A DNA stretch of 64,000 bases from Agarivorans sp050870875 (GTDB taxonomy: Bacteria > Pseudomonadota > Gammaproteobacteria > Enterobacterales > Celerinatantimonadaceae), in the NCBI RefSeq assembly GCF_050870875.2, contig NZ_CP194041.2:2046001-2110000 (forward strand). Direction: 5' to 3'. Below, one piece after another: positions 53,327-62,488 of this stretch; the first letter of the stretch is position 1, and the number at the start of each line of letters is the position of its first letter. The translations under genes were made by a program, and so were the position numbers. Under the pieces are notes generated by a model that saw nothing but the letters and a program-made list of their open reading frames with translations, was not told where the DNA came from and did no database searches.

Positions 53327-55096
53327 GTGGCCATTTCTATCAGAGAATTCGACGCCGTAGTGGTCGGCGCAGGCGGCGCGGGTATGCGCGCAGCTTTACA
53401 AATTTCTAAAGAGGGCAAGTCTTGCGCTCTTATTTCTAAGGTATTTCCGACACGTTCTCATACTGTATCAGCTCAGGGTGGAATTACTGTTGCTTTAGGC
53501 AATTCGCATAAAGATAACTGGCAATGGCATATGTACGACACCGTAAAGGGCTCTGATTATATTGGTGACCAAGATGCGATCGAATATATGTGTAATGTCG
53601 GACCGGAAGTGGTCATTGAACTAGAGAAGATGGGCTTACCGTTTTCTCGTTTTGATGATGGCTCCATTTATCAACGTCCTTTTGGTGGTCAGTCGAAAGA
53701 GTTTGGTGGTGAGCAAGCTGCACGGACAGCCGCTGCCGCAGACCGAACTGGTCATGCTTTATTACACACGCTTTACCAACAGAATGTAAAAAATAAGACG
53801 ACGATTTTTTCCGAATGGTACGCATTGGATTTAGTGAAGAATGCTGATGGCGATGTGGTGGGTTGTACAGCCATGGATATCGAAAGTGGTGAAGTTGTTT
53901 ATTTCAAAGCGAAGGCAACCGTATTAGCGACTGGTGGGGCTGGACGAATTTTTGCCTCAACGACCAATGCACATATTAATACCGGTGATGGTGTGGGCAT
54001 GGCGCTACGAGCAGGCGTACCAATTCAAGATATGGAAATGTGGCAATTCCATCCCACTGGCATTGCTGGCGCGGGGGTTCTGGTTACAGAAGGTTGCCGT
54101 GGTGAAGGCGGTTACCTGCTCAATAAAGACGGCGAACGTTTTATGGAGCGTTACGCGCCTAACGCGAAAGACTTGGCTGGTCGAGATGTGGTAGCTCGCT
54201 CAATGATGACCGAAATCCGTGAAGGCCGTGGCTGTGATGGCCCCTGGGGTCCACATCTTAAGTTGAAGTTGGATCATTTGGGTGAGCAAGTCTTAGAAAG
54301 TCGTTTGCCAGGGATCTGTGAATTGTCTCGTACATTTGCACACGTAGATCCTGTGAAGGAACCCATTCCAGTGATCCCAACCTGTCATTATCAGATGGGG
54401 GGCATTCCTTGTAATGTGAATGGTCAAGCGATTAGGCAAAATGACAAAGGTGAAGATCAAATCGTAAATGGTTTATTTGCGGTTGGCGAAATCGCCTGTG
54501 TGTCGGTTCACGGTGCAAACCGCCTCGGAGGTAACTCTTTACTCGACTTAGTGGTATTTGGCCGCGCTGCGGGTAAATTCTTGGGTGAATACCTGAGCCG
54601 CGATATCGATATGGCTGATGCTTCAGAAGCAGATCTGGAAGCGGCAATGCAGCGTTATAATCGCTGGGAAAATTCGAGCCATGATGGTGAAGACCCAGTG
54701 CAAATTCGTAAAGACTTACAGCAATGCATGCAACTTAATTTTTCGGTGTTCCGTGAAGGCGAGTCAATGGCCGAAGGTTTAAAAGAGCTGCAAGAGATCC
54801 GTAAACGTTTGGAAAACGCTCGCCTCGATGATAAATCGGTAGACTTCAATACCCAGCGGGTTGAGTGCTTAGAGTTAGATAATTTGATGGCAACCGCTAT
54901 TGCGACTGCTCATGCGGCTAATTTCCGTACCGAGAGTCGTGGTGCTCATAGCCGGTTCGATTACCCCGAGCGTGATGACGCACAATGGTTATGCCACTCT
55001 ATATTTGAACCGAGCACTGAAACTATGGGACGTAGAGAGGTGAATATGTCACCCAATCTACGTGAAGCTTTTGAACCTAAAATTCGCACTTATTAG
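53327..55096 (+). CDS. sdhA: Succinate dehydrogenase flavoprotein SdhA
   Basis: Catalytic subunit of complex II. GTG at 53327 (MAISIREFDAVVVGAG) gives 589 residues against 588 in E. coli; GGTAGG precedes it, and an upstream TTG at 53312 inside sdhD is less likely. FAD-binding VVGAGGAGMRAAL, the covalent-FAD His in TRSHTVSAQGG near residue 45, and the active-site HPTGIAGAGVLVTEGCRGEGG and HYQMGGIPCN segments are intact. Confidence 0.97.
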   Translation: MAISIREFDAVVVGAGGAGMRAALQISKEGKSCALISKVFPTRSHTVSAQGGITVALGNSHKDNWQWHMYDTVKGSDYIGDQDAIEYMCNVGPEVVIELEKMGLPFSRFDDGSIYQRPFGGQSKEFGGEQAARTAAAADRTGHALLHTLYQQNVKNKTTIFSEWYALDLVKNADGDVVGCTAMDIESGEVVYFKAKATVLATGGAGRIFASTTNAHINTGDGVGMALRAGVPIQDMEMWQFHPTGIAGAGVLVTEGCRGEGGYLLNKDGERFMERYAPNAKDLAGRDVVARSMMTEIREGRGCDGPWGPHLKLKLDHLGEQVLESRLPGICELSRTFAHVDPVKEPIPVIPTCHYQMGGIPCNVNGQAIRQNDKGEDQIVNGLFAVGEIACVSVHGANRLGGNSLLDLVVFGRAAGKFLGEYLSRDIDMADASEADLEAAMQRYNRWENSSHDGEDPVQIRKDLQQCMQLNFSVFREGESMAEGLKELQEIRKRLENARLDDKSVDFNTQRVECLELDNLMATAIATAHAANFRTESRGAHSRFDYPERDDAQWLCHSIFEPSTETMGRREVNMSPNLREAFEPKIRTY

Positions 55097-55105
55097 GAGG
55101 CGGCA

Positions 55106-55819
55106 ATGAACGTTAACTTTTCTTTGTACCGCTATAATCCAGAAACAGATACAAAACCCCATATGAAGTCATATCATCTTGAGGTCCCTGAAGGCTCTGA
55201 TATGATGGTGCTGGATGCATTAATTCAGCTGAAAGAACAAGATCCTAGCATTGCATTTCGACGTTCTTGTCGAGAAGGCGTGTGTGGTTCAGATGGGCTT
55301 AACATGAACGGCAAAAATGGTTTAGCCTGCATCACGCCTTTGTCAGATCTATTAGGTAAAGGTGATATTGTGATACGCCCGTTACCTGGCTTGCCTGTTG
55401 TTCGTGACTTAGTTGTCGATATGGGACAGTTTTATGATAATTATGCCCGTATTAAACCCTATTTAATCAGCGAACAGAAAATGCCTCCGGCTCGCGAAAA
55501 TTTGCAGAGCCCTGAAGAACGTGAAAAATTGGATGGTATGTATGAGTGTATTCTCTGTGCTTGCTGTTCTACGGCTTGTCCTTCATTTTGGTGGAACCCT
55601 GATAAGTTTGTTGGTCCAGCGGGTTTGCTTGCCGCTTATCGTTGGCTGGCAGACAGTCGAGATACGGCGACTGATGAACGTTTATCAGAATTAGATGATG
55701 CTTTTAGCGTTTTTCGTTGCCATGGCATTATGAATTGTGTAAGTGTTTGTCCTAAGGGATTAAACCCTACAAAAGCGATTGGTCACATTAAGTCGATGCT
55801 GATCAAACGGGCTGTTTAG
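55106..55819 (+). CDS. sdhB: Succinate dehydrogenase iron-sulfur protein SdhB
   Basis: Electron-transfer subunit with three Fe-S clusters, 237 residues. 2Fe-2S ligands in SCREGVCGSDG (about 55-62) and a later Cys near 75; 4Fe-4S in CILCACCSTACP near 148-159; 3Fe-4S in CHGIMNCVSVCPKGL near 205-219. AGGAGGC precedes the ATG. A terminator hairpin follows before sucA. Confidence 0.97.
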   Translation: MNVNFSLYRYNPETDTKPHMKSYHLEVPEGSDMMVLDALIQLKEQDPSIAFRRSCREGVCGSDGLNMNGKNGLACITPLSDLLGKGDIVIRPLPGLPVVRDLVVDMGQFYDNYARIKPYLISEQKMPPARENLQSPEEREKLDGMYECILCACCSTACPSFWWNPDKFVGPAGLLAAYRWLADSRDTATDERLSELDDAFSVFRCHGIMNCVSVCPKGLNPTKAIGHIKSMLIKRAV

Positions 55820-55850
55820 TAATACAGTTAATTTTTAATTAACTGGTTCT

Positions 55851-55888
55851 AAATAGCCATTTTACCTCGGTAGAATGGCTATTTTTTT
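55851..55888 (+). terminator. Terminator-like hairpin between sdhB and sucA
   Basis: AAATAGCCATT and AATGGCTATTT with a following T-run form a strong Rho-independent signal, just after a smaller hairpin AGTTAATT/AATTAACT at 55826-55844. It probably partly uncouples sucABCD from sdhCDAB. Confidence 0.8.
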
Positions 55889-55940
55889 ATCAAACCCTAC
55901 AAAGTCTAATATGACGCAAAAAGAAAGGGATAGCGTTTAA

Positions 55941-58742
55941 ATGCAAAATGGCGTAATGAAAGCCTGGCTAGATTCCTCGCATTTAGCTGGTGCTAATTCG
56001 ACCTATGTCGAAGATCTTTATGAGGCATTTTTAGAAGACCCTTCATCTGTATCTGAACAATGGCAGGCAGTATTTTCAGAGCTCCCTGCAGTCAACGGTG
56101 CAGTCGAAGACACCCCCCACGCTCCAATCCGTGATTATTTCCGCCGTTTAGCTAAAGATAATTCACGCTTTAGCTCACCGGTTGAAGACCCTCAGCATAG
56201 TGCCAAGCAAGTTAAAGTACTGCAATTGATTAACGCCTATCGTTTTCGTGGCCATCAGCATGCTCAACTTGATCCACTCGGTTTATGGCAGCAAGAGCGT
56301 GTAGCCGATTTATCTCCAGAGTTTCATGCCCTAGATAGCGCTGATTTTGAAGAAACCTTCAATGTTGGTTCTTATGCTATTGGTAAAGAAACGATGGCAT
56401 TAAAAGACCTGCACAAATCTTTACTCAAAACCTATTGTGGTTCGATTGGTGCGGAATACATGCACATTACCGACACTGAAGAAAAACGATGGATCCAAAG
56501 TCGTTTAGAATCTGTTGAAGGTCAGGGTGAATTCACTCAAGAGGATCGGTTGCGCTTATTAAAAAGCTTAACTGCCGCTGAAGGTTTAGAGAAATATCTT
56601 GGTGCGAAATTTCCCGGAGCTAAACGATTTTCTCTTGAAGGTGGCGATAGCCTATTAGTGATGCTCAAGGAAATCGTTCGTTCTGCTGGGATCCAAGGTA
56701 CTAAAGAAGTGGTTGTGGGCATGGCTCACCGAGGGCGCTTGAACGTTCTAGTTAATGTTCTAGGCAAAAACCCTTCAGAATTGTTTGATGAATTCGCCGG
56801 TAAGCATGATGAAAGTTGGGGCACCGGGGATGTTAAATATCACCAAGGTTTTAGCTCCGATTTTGAAACCCCCGGTGGTAAAGTTCATATGTCTTTGGCA
56901 TTTAACCCTTCGCATCTGGAAATTGTTAATCCGGTGGTGATGGGATCAGTTCGAGCTCGACAGGATCGTCGGGAAGGCGAGAACTGCTTACCAATTACCA
57001 TTCATGGTGACTCGGCTATTGCTGGGCAAGGTGTGGTGCAAGAAACCTTTAATATGTCGCAAGCGCGTGGCTTTAAGGTGGGAGGGACAGTGCGTATTGT
57101 GGTAAACAACCAAGTTGGTTTTACCACCTCGAATCCTCGAGATACGCGTTCTACCCAATATTGTACCGATATTGCAAAAATGGTTCAGGCGCCTATTTTC
57201 CATGTTAATGGTGACGACCCTGAGGCCGTTGCCTTTGTTAGCCGTATGGCTTTGGACTACCGTAATACTTTTAAACGTGATGTGGTGATTGATTTAGTTT
57301 GTTACCGTCGTCATGGTCACAATGAAGCGGATGAACCGAACGCAACTCAACCTTTAATGTATCAACAAATCAAAAAACATCCGACGCCGCGTAAAGTTTA
57401 TGCTGATTTGTTAATACAGCGTGGACAGCTTGAAAGCACCGATGCGACAGCGCTAGTCAATGGATACCGTGACCAATTGGATAACGGCGATTGCGTGGTT
57501 GAAGAATGGCGTCCGATGACACAGCACAGTGTGGATTGGCGGCCATATCTTGGGCATGAATGGGATATGGCTTACGATTCTAGTTTACCCATCGAGGATA
57601 TTTATAGCTTGGGTGAGCGATTAACCACTGTACCAGAAACGCACAAGTTGCATCCGCGGGTTAAGAAAATTAATGATGACCGGATCTTAATGAGCCGTGG
57701 TGAGAAGGCGGTTGATTGGGGCTTTGCTGAAAACTTGGCATATGCCAGTTTATTAGACGCTAAGCAGAATATTCGATTTACTGGACAAGATTCTGGTCGT
57801 GGTACTTTCTTCCATCGCCATGCGGTGTTGCATAGCCAAAATGACGCTTCTACCTATATCCCACTCAAGCACCTATCTGAGCAGCAAGGGCACCTGGCCT
57901 TATTTGACTCGGTATTATCGGAAGAGGCTGTGCTCGCATTTGAGTATGGTTATACCACTGCAGAGCCCTCAACCTTAGTTATTTGGGAAGCTCAATTTGG
58001 TGATTTTGCCAATGGTGCACAAGTGGTGATCGATCAGTTCTTGTCTTCTGGTGAGCAAAAATGGGGTCGGATGTGTGGTTTAGTGATGTTATTACCTCAT
58101 GGTTATGAGGGGCAGGGTCCTGAACACTCATCTGCGCGTTTAGAACGTTACTTACAGTTGTGTGCTGAACATAACATGCAGGTGTGTGTGCCTTCTACTC
58201 CCGCTCAGGTTTATCATATGTTGCGTCGTCAGCAAATCAGACCGATGCGTCGACCTTTAGTCGTGATGTCTCCTAAATCGTTACTGCGTCACCCTCTGGC
58301 GGTGTCTTCTCTGGATGAGCTCGCCAATGGTCAGTTCTGCAACGCGATTGATGAGGTGGATGAACTGGATCCGAGCCAGGTTCGTCAAATTGTCATGTGT
58401 TCAGGTAAAGTTTACTATGATTTGCTCGAGCAGCGTCGTAAAAATGAACAGACAGATGTTGCGTTAATACGGATTGAGCAATTGTACCCATTCCCAGAGC
58501 AAGATGTGAAACAGATTTTTGAGCAATATCAGCATGTTGAACGTTTTGTTTGGTGTCAAGAAGAACCGCTTAATCAAGGTGCTTGGTATAGCAGCCAGCA
58601 TAATTTCAAATCGGTTATCCCAGCAGGTGCAAATTTACGTTACGCTGGACGACCAGCCTCGGCGTCGCCAGCAGTGGGTTACATGTCCCTTCACTTGAAA
58701 CAACAACGCGCCCTAGTTACTGATGCGTTGACCGTTGAATAA
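55941..58742 (+). CDS. sucA: 2-oxoglutarate dehydrogenase E1 SucA
   Basis: Thiamine-diphosphate E1 of the 2-oxoglutarate dehydrogenase complex, 933 residues as in E. coli. The opening MQNGVMKAWLDSSHLAGAN is the usual one. VVVGMAHRGRLNVLVNVLGK near 256, the ThDP motif GDSAIAGQGVVQETFN near 352 with HGDS, and the second-domain FTGQDSGRGTFFHRHAVLH near 615 are all present. It comes 121 bp after sdhB. Confidence 0.97.
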   Translation: MQNGVMKAWLDSSHLAGANSTYVEDLYEAFLEDPSSVSEQWQAVFSELPAVNGAVEDTPHAPIRDYFRRLAKDNSRFSSPVEDPQHSAKQVKVLQLINAYRFRGHQHAQLDPLGLWQQERVADLSPEFHALDSADFEETFNVGSYAIGKETMALKDLHKSLLKTYCGSIGAEYMHITDTEEKRWIQSRLESVEGQGEFTQEDRLRLLKSLTAAEGLEKYLGAKFPGAKRFSLEGGDSLLVMLKEIVRSAGIQGTKEVVVGMAHRGRLNVLVNVLGKNPSELFDEFAGKHDESWGTGDVKYHQGFSSDFETPGGKVHMSLAFNPSHLEIVNPVVMGSVRARQDRREGENCLPITIHGDSAIAGQGVVQETFNMSQARGFKVGGTVRIVVNNQVGFTTSNPRDTRSTQYCTDIAKMVQAPIFHVNGDDPEAVAFVSRMALDYRNTFKRDVVIDLVCYRRHGHNEADEPNATQPLMYQQIKKHPTPRKVYADLLIQRGQLESTDATALVNGYRDQLDNGDCVVEEWRPMTQHSVDWRPYLGHEWDMAYDSSLPIEDIYSLGERLTTVPETHKLHPRVKKINDDRILMSRGEKAVDWGFAENLAYASLLDAKQNIRFTGQDSGRGTFFHRHAVLHSQNDASTYIPLKHLSEQQGHLALFDSVLSEEAVLAFEYGYTTAEPSTLVIWEAQFGDFANGAQVVIDQFLSSGEQKWGRMCGLVMLLPHGYEGQGPEHSSARLERYLQLCAEHNMQVCVPSTPAQVYHMLRRQQIRPMRRPLVVMSPKSLLRHPLAVSSLDELANGQFCNAIDEVDELDPSQVRQIVMCSGKVYYDLLEQRRKNEQTDVALIRIEQLYPFPEQDVKQIFEQYQHVERFVWCQEEPLNQGAWYSSQHNFKSVIPAGANLRYAGRPASASPAVGYMSLHLKQQRALVTDALTVE

Positions 58743-58764
58743 TTAAGAATTAAAGGAAGCCTTA

Positions 58765-59955
58765 ATGAGCATTGAAATAAAAGTGCCAGACCTACCCGAA
58801 TCAGTAGCTGACGCAACCATCGCAGTTTGGCATAAGCAACCCGGTGATGCCGTCGCGCGTGATGAAGTGATTGTGGATATCGAGACCGACAAAGTTGTAC
58901 TTGAAGTTCCAGCAATGGAAGACGGTGTACTTGAAGAAATTATCGAAGCCGAAGGGGCCACGGTATTAGGTCAACAATTAATTGGTAAAATGAAAGCGGG
59001 CGCGGTCGCAGGTGAAGAAGCGAAACCTGCAGAAACGGTCGTAGAGAATAAACAAAGTAACGAAGAGCTTTCTCCTTCAGTTCGCCGTTTGGTGGCAGAA
59101 AAAGGCCTCGATGCCTCTGCAATTAAAGGAACGGGCCCGAGTGGGAGAATTACTAAAGAAGATGTTGAAGCGCATGTCGCTAAGCCAGCAGCTGCATCAG
59201 CCCCTCAAGCTGTCAAAGCTCAAGCTCCGGCTGTCGCTCAACCACCATTATCATCGCGCAGCCAAAAACGCGTGCCAATGACACGTTTACGTAAACGTGT
59301 GGCAGAACGTTTATTAGAAGCTAAAAACACCACTGCGATGTTAACGACGTTTAATGAAGTGAACATGAAACCGATCATGAAGTTGCGCAAGCAATATCAA
59401 GAGGTGTTTGAGAAACGTCATGATATTCGACTTGGATTTATGTCGTTTTATGTGAAAGCCGTGGTTGAGGCTCTAAAACGTTTTCCAGAAGTCAATGCAT
59501 CAATCGATGGGGACGAGATTGTCTATCATAATTATTTTGATGTGAGCATTGCCGTTTCAACGCCACGTGGTTTGGTTACTCCAGTCCTTCGTGACTGTGA
59601 CTTGCTGAGTGTTGCAGATATCGAAAAAGGGATCCGTGAACTAGCGATTAAAGGCCGTGACGGTAAGTTAACCGTTGATGAGCTGATGGGTGGAAATTTC
59701 ACAATTACCAATGGCGGGGTGTTTGGTTCATTGATGTCTACACCAATTATTAACCCACCTCAAAGCGCTATTTTAGGGATGCATAAAATTCAAGATCGGC
59801 CAATGGCGGTGAATGGGCAAGTGGAAATTTTGCCAATGATGTACCTCGCATTGTCTTATGATCATCGTTTGGTGGATGGAAAAGAGTCGGTTGGGTTTTT
59901 AGTCACCATTAAAGAGTTACTCGAAGACCCAACTCGCCTGTTGCTAGACGTTTAA
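58765..59955 (+). CDS. sucB: 2-oxoglutarate dehydrogenase E2 (dihydrolipoyl succinyltransferase) SucB
   Basis: E2 core of the complex, 396 residues. One lipoyl domain with Lys43 in ETDKVVLEVPA, a peripheral-subunit-binding domain at about 100-135 (SPSVRRLVAEKGLDASAIKGTGPSGRITKEDV), an Ala/Pro linker, and the catalytic domain with SYDHRLVDGKE near 370. No lpdA for the E3 subunit is nearby; it must be shared from elsewhere, as in E. coli. Confidence 0.97.
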   Translation: MSIEIKVPDLPESVADATIAVWHKQPGDAVARDEVIVDIETDKVVLEVPAMEDGVLEEIIEAEGATVLGQQLIGKMKAGAVAGEEAKPAETVVENKQSNEELSPSVRRLVAEKGLDASAIKGTGPSGRITKEDVEAHVAKPAAASAPQAVKAQAPAVAQPPLSSRSQKRVPMTRLRKRVAERLLEAKNTTAMLTTFNEVNMKPIMKLRKQYQEVFEKRHDIRLGFMSFYVKAVVEALKRFPEVNASIDGDEIVYHNYFDVSIAVSTPRGLVTPVLRDCDLLSVADIEKGIRELAIKGRDGKLTVDELMGGNFTITNGGVFGSLMSTPIINPPQSAILGMHKIQDRPMAVNGQVEILPMMYLALSYDHRLVDGKESVGFLVTIKELLEDPTRLLLDV

Positions 59956-59969
59956 CACAAGTTTGTTTT

Positions 59970-59988
59970 GGGCCTGATCTTCAGGCCC
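59970..59988 (+). promoter_or_regulatory. Hairpin between sucB and sucC
   Basis: GGGCCTGA and TCAGGCCC form a perfect 8-bp stem around TCT, with only TATTT after it. It may act as a processing or stabilising element or a weak terminator inside the suc operon. Confidence 0.5.
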
Positions 59989-60047
59989 TATTTCGGAAAG
60001 GTGTATTACACCTCTAATGTATCCCCTAACACTATGGATAGAACATC

Positions 60048-61214
60048 ATGAATTTGCATGAATATCAGGCCAAGCAATTATTTGCCGATTATGGCTTGCC
60101 AGTGCCAGAAGGTTACGCCTGCGATACCCCACAAGAAGCAGCTGAAGCTGCAGGTAAAATCCCTGGTTCAACTTGGGTTGTAAAATGTCAGGTTCACGCG
60201 GGTGGACGTGGTAAAGCAGGGGGCGTAAAAGTCACTTCTGATAAAGAAGAGATCAAAGCTTTCGCGCAGCAGTGGTTAGGCAAAAACTTAGTCACTTATC
60301 AAACGGATGCGAATGGTCAACCAGTCTCTAAAATTTTGGTTGAAGAAGCTTCCGATATCGCCAATGAGCTATATTTAGGTGCTGTTGTCGATCGTGCTTC
60401 TCGTCGAGTGGTTTTTATGGCTTCAACAGAAGGTGGTATGGAGATTGAAAAAGTCGCCGAAGAAACGCCTGAGTTGATCCATCAAATGGCAATAGACCCA
60501 TTGGTCGGGCCTCAGCCATATCAAGCCCGCGAGCTTGCATTTAAATTAGGTTTAGTTGGGAATCAAATTCGCCAATTTACTAAAATCTTTATTGGTTTGG
60601 CTGACATGTTTACCGATCACGATTTAGCCTTACTAGAAATTAACCCGTTAGTGGTCACTGGTAGTGGCGACTTAATTTGTCTCGATGGAAAAATTAATAT
60701 CGATTCAAACGCGATGTATCGTCAGCCGAAACTGCGTGAAATGCACGATGCTTCGCAAGAAGACGAGCGTGAGGCGCATGCTGCTCAATGGGAGCTCAAT
60801 TATGTCGCTCTTGATGGTAGCATTGGTTGTATGGTGAATGGTGCTGGTCTTGCGATGGGAACCATGGATATTGTGCAATTGCATGGCGGCTCACCCGCTA
60901 ACTTCTTAGATGTTGGCGGCGGTGCGACCAAAGAGCGGGTTACTGAGGCGTTCAAGATTATTTTGTCTGATGACAAAGTGAAAGCGGTACTGGTAAACAT
61001 CTTCGGTGGCATTGTTCGTTGTGATTTAATTGCCGATGGTATTATTGGTGCGGTTGAAGAAGTTGGCGTGAATGTTCCGGTGGTCGTTCGCCTTGAGGGC
61101 AACAACGCTGAATTAGGAACCCAACGTTTGGCTGAGTCTGGCCTTAACATTATTGCAGCGACCAGCTTAACGGATGCTGCAGAGCAAGTCGTTAAAGCTG
61201 CGGAGGCCAAATAA
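60048..61214 (+). CDS. sucC: Succinyl-CoA synthetase beta subunit SucC
   Basis: ATP/GTP-binding subunit of succinyl-CoA synthetase, 388 residues as in E. coli. ATP-grasp fold with KCQVHAGGRGKAGGVK near 46-60, and the CoA/phosphate-loop region GCMVNGAGLAMGTMD near 265 and VNIFGGIVRCD near 321. Its TAA stop overlaps the ATG of sucD by one base. Confidence 0.97.
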   Translation: MNLHEYQAKQLFADYGLPVPEGYACDTPQEAAEAAGKIPGSTWVVKCQVHAGGRGKAGGVKVTSDKEEIKAFAQQWLGKNLVTYQTDANGQPVSKILVEEASDIANELYLGAVVDRASRRVVFMASTEGGMEIEKVAEETPELIHQMAIDPLVGPQPYQARELAFKLGLVGNQIRQFTKIFIGLADMFTDHDLALLEINPLVVTGSGDLICLDGKINIDSNAMYRQPKLREMHDASQEDEREAHAAQWELNYVALDGSIGCMVNGAGLAMGTMDIVQLHGGSPANFLDVGGGATKERVTEAFKIILSDDKVKAVLVNIFGGIVRCDLIADGIIGAVEEVGVNVPVVVRLEGNNAELGTQRLAESGLNIIAATSLTDAAEQVVKAAEAK

Positions 61215-62086
61215 TGAGCATTTTAATCGACAAAAATACCAAAGTAATCTGTCAAGGTTTCACTGGTGGACAAGGTACTTTCCACTCAGAGCAAGCGATA
61301 GAGTACGGAACCCAAATGGTTGGCGGAGTATCACCAGGTAAAGGCGGTCAAACGCATTTAGGCCTACCGGTATTTAATACTGTAAGTGAAGCCGTACAAG
61401 CAACAGGCGCCGATGCAACTGTTATCTATGTACCAGCCCCATTTTGTAAAGACGCTATCTTAGAAGCGATTGCTGCTGGCATTAAAATCATCATTACGAT
61501 TACCGAAGGTATTCCAACCTTGGATATGCTTGAAGTAAAAGTGAAGTTAGATGAAGCTGGGGCGCGTATGATTGGCCCTAACTGTCCGGGTGTGATTACG
61601 CCTGATGAATGTAAAATAGGTATTATGCCTGGCCATATTCATAAAGCGGGTAAAGTGGGGATTGTATCGCGCTCTGGTACGCTCACTTACGAAGCGGTTA
61701 AGCAAACTACCGATGAGGGCTTTGGCCAGTCAACTTGTGTTGGTATTGGCGGAGACCCCATCCCAGGTTCAAACTTTATCGACATTCTAGAAATGTTTCA
61801 GAATGATGCTAAAACGGAAGCCATCGTGATGATCGGTGAAATTGGTGGTAGCGCGGAAGAAGAAGCTGCCGCATACATTAAAGCGAATGTCACCAAGCCA
61901 GTTGTTTCTTATATTGCGGGTGTTACTGCGCCTCCGGGTAAACGTATGGGCCACGCCGGTGCGATTATTGCTGGTGGTAAAGGAACGGCGGCGGATAAAT
62001 TTGCTGCTCTTGAAGATGCTGGTGTAAAAACAGTGCGAAGTTTAGCTGATATTGGCAAAGCCTTACGTGAAGTCACCGGCTGGTAA
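61214..62086 (+). CDS. sucD: Succinyl-CoA synthetase alpha subunit SucD
   Basis: CoA-binding subunit that carries the phosphohistidine intermediate, 290 residues (289 in E. coli). CoA-binding CQGFTGGQGTFHSEQA near 13-28, GPNCPGVI near 122, and the active-site His in GKRMGHAGAII near 246. It closes the sdh-suc region and is followed by a strong terminator. Confidence 0.97.
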   Translation: MSILIDKNTKVICQGFTGGQGTFHSEQAIEYGTQMVGGVSPGKGGQTHLGLPVFNTVSEAVQATGADATVIYVPAPFCKDAILEAIAAGIKIIITITEGIPTLDMLEVKVKLDEAGARMIGPNCPGVITPDECKIGIMPGHIHKAGKVGIVSRSGTLTYEAVKQTTDEGFGQSTCVGIGGDPIPGSNFIDILEMFQNDAKTEAIVMIGEIGGSAEEEAAAYIKANVTKPVVSYIAGVTAPPGKRMGHAGAIIAGGKGTAADKFAALEDAGVKTVRSLADIGKALREVTGW

Positions 62087-62102
62087 TTTCTATTAATCTT
62101 AT

Positions 62103-62127
62103 AAAGCGCCTAAGGGCGCTTTTTTTA
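62103..62127 (+). terminator. Terminator of the suc operon
   Basis: AAAGCGCC and GGGCGCTTT around TAA (G-U and T-run), 16 bp after sucD. Confidence 0.9.
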
Positions 62128-62157
62128 TGTCTCGAATCGTATGACTGACCAGTCATA

Positions 62158-62314
62158 CCAATCTAATTCATTATATGATCAACTTATTGCGCAGAATAAA
62201 TCTGCCGATAACGAGGTATTAAGTGCAGTAACTAGTGGCTCTAATAACTCGATACATCACGCAGTTAGTGGTTATTTAGGTCAGCAAGAATGAAGCGATA
62301 ATAAGTTAGATGGG
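62158..62314. mobile_element. MITE-like repeat, copy 2 (157 bp, TA-flanked, inverted relative to copy 1)
   Basis: On the reverse strand it aligns end to end and without gaps with 24531-24688; I count 28 mismatches in 157. The ends read CCAATCTAATTCATTAT and, on the other strand, CCCATCTAACTTATTAT, and TA flanks both (62156-62157 and 62315-62316). The best kept part is the 70-bp block around GTTACTGCACTTAATACC and TCGTTATCGGCAG. It lies between the sucD terminator and the tubulin-like gene. Confidence 0.75.
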
Positions 62315-62356
62315 TATCACGAAGAGGTTTATGCGAGTCATTCAGTTTCAAATGTC

Positions 62357-62391
62357 ACATCACTTATTCTTAATATCACAATAAGTGATGT
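62357..62391 (+). promoter_or_regulatory. 12-bp perfect inverted repeat upstream of the tubulin-like gene
   Basis: ACATCACTTATT (62357-62368) and AATAAGTGATGT (62380-62391) with an 11-bp spacer. It is 97 bp before the start codon. No T-run follows, so an operator is as likely as a transcript hairpin. Confidence 0.55.
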
Positions 62392-62406
62392 TAGCGAGCT
62401 GAATCA

Positions 62407-62421
62407 CTTGATTTTATCAAG
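62407..62421 (+). promoter_or_regulatory. Short inverted repeat upstream of the tubulin-like gene
   Basis: CTTGAT-TTT-ATCAAG, 67 bp before the start codon, in the same spacer as the longer repeat. May be part of one control region. Confidence 0.35.
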
Positions 62422-62488
62422 CGGATCAACAACGATGGGTACACGGATGCAAATATAATAATCAATAGACTAACGACAAGGAGGCATC

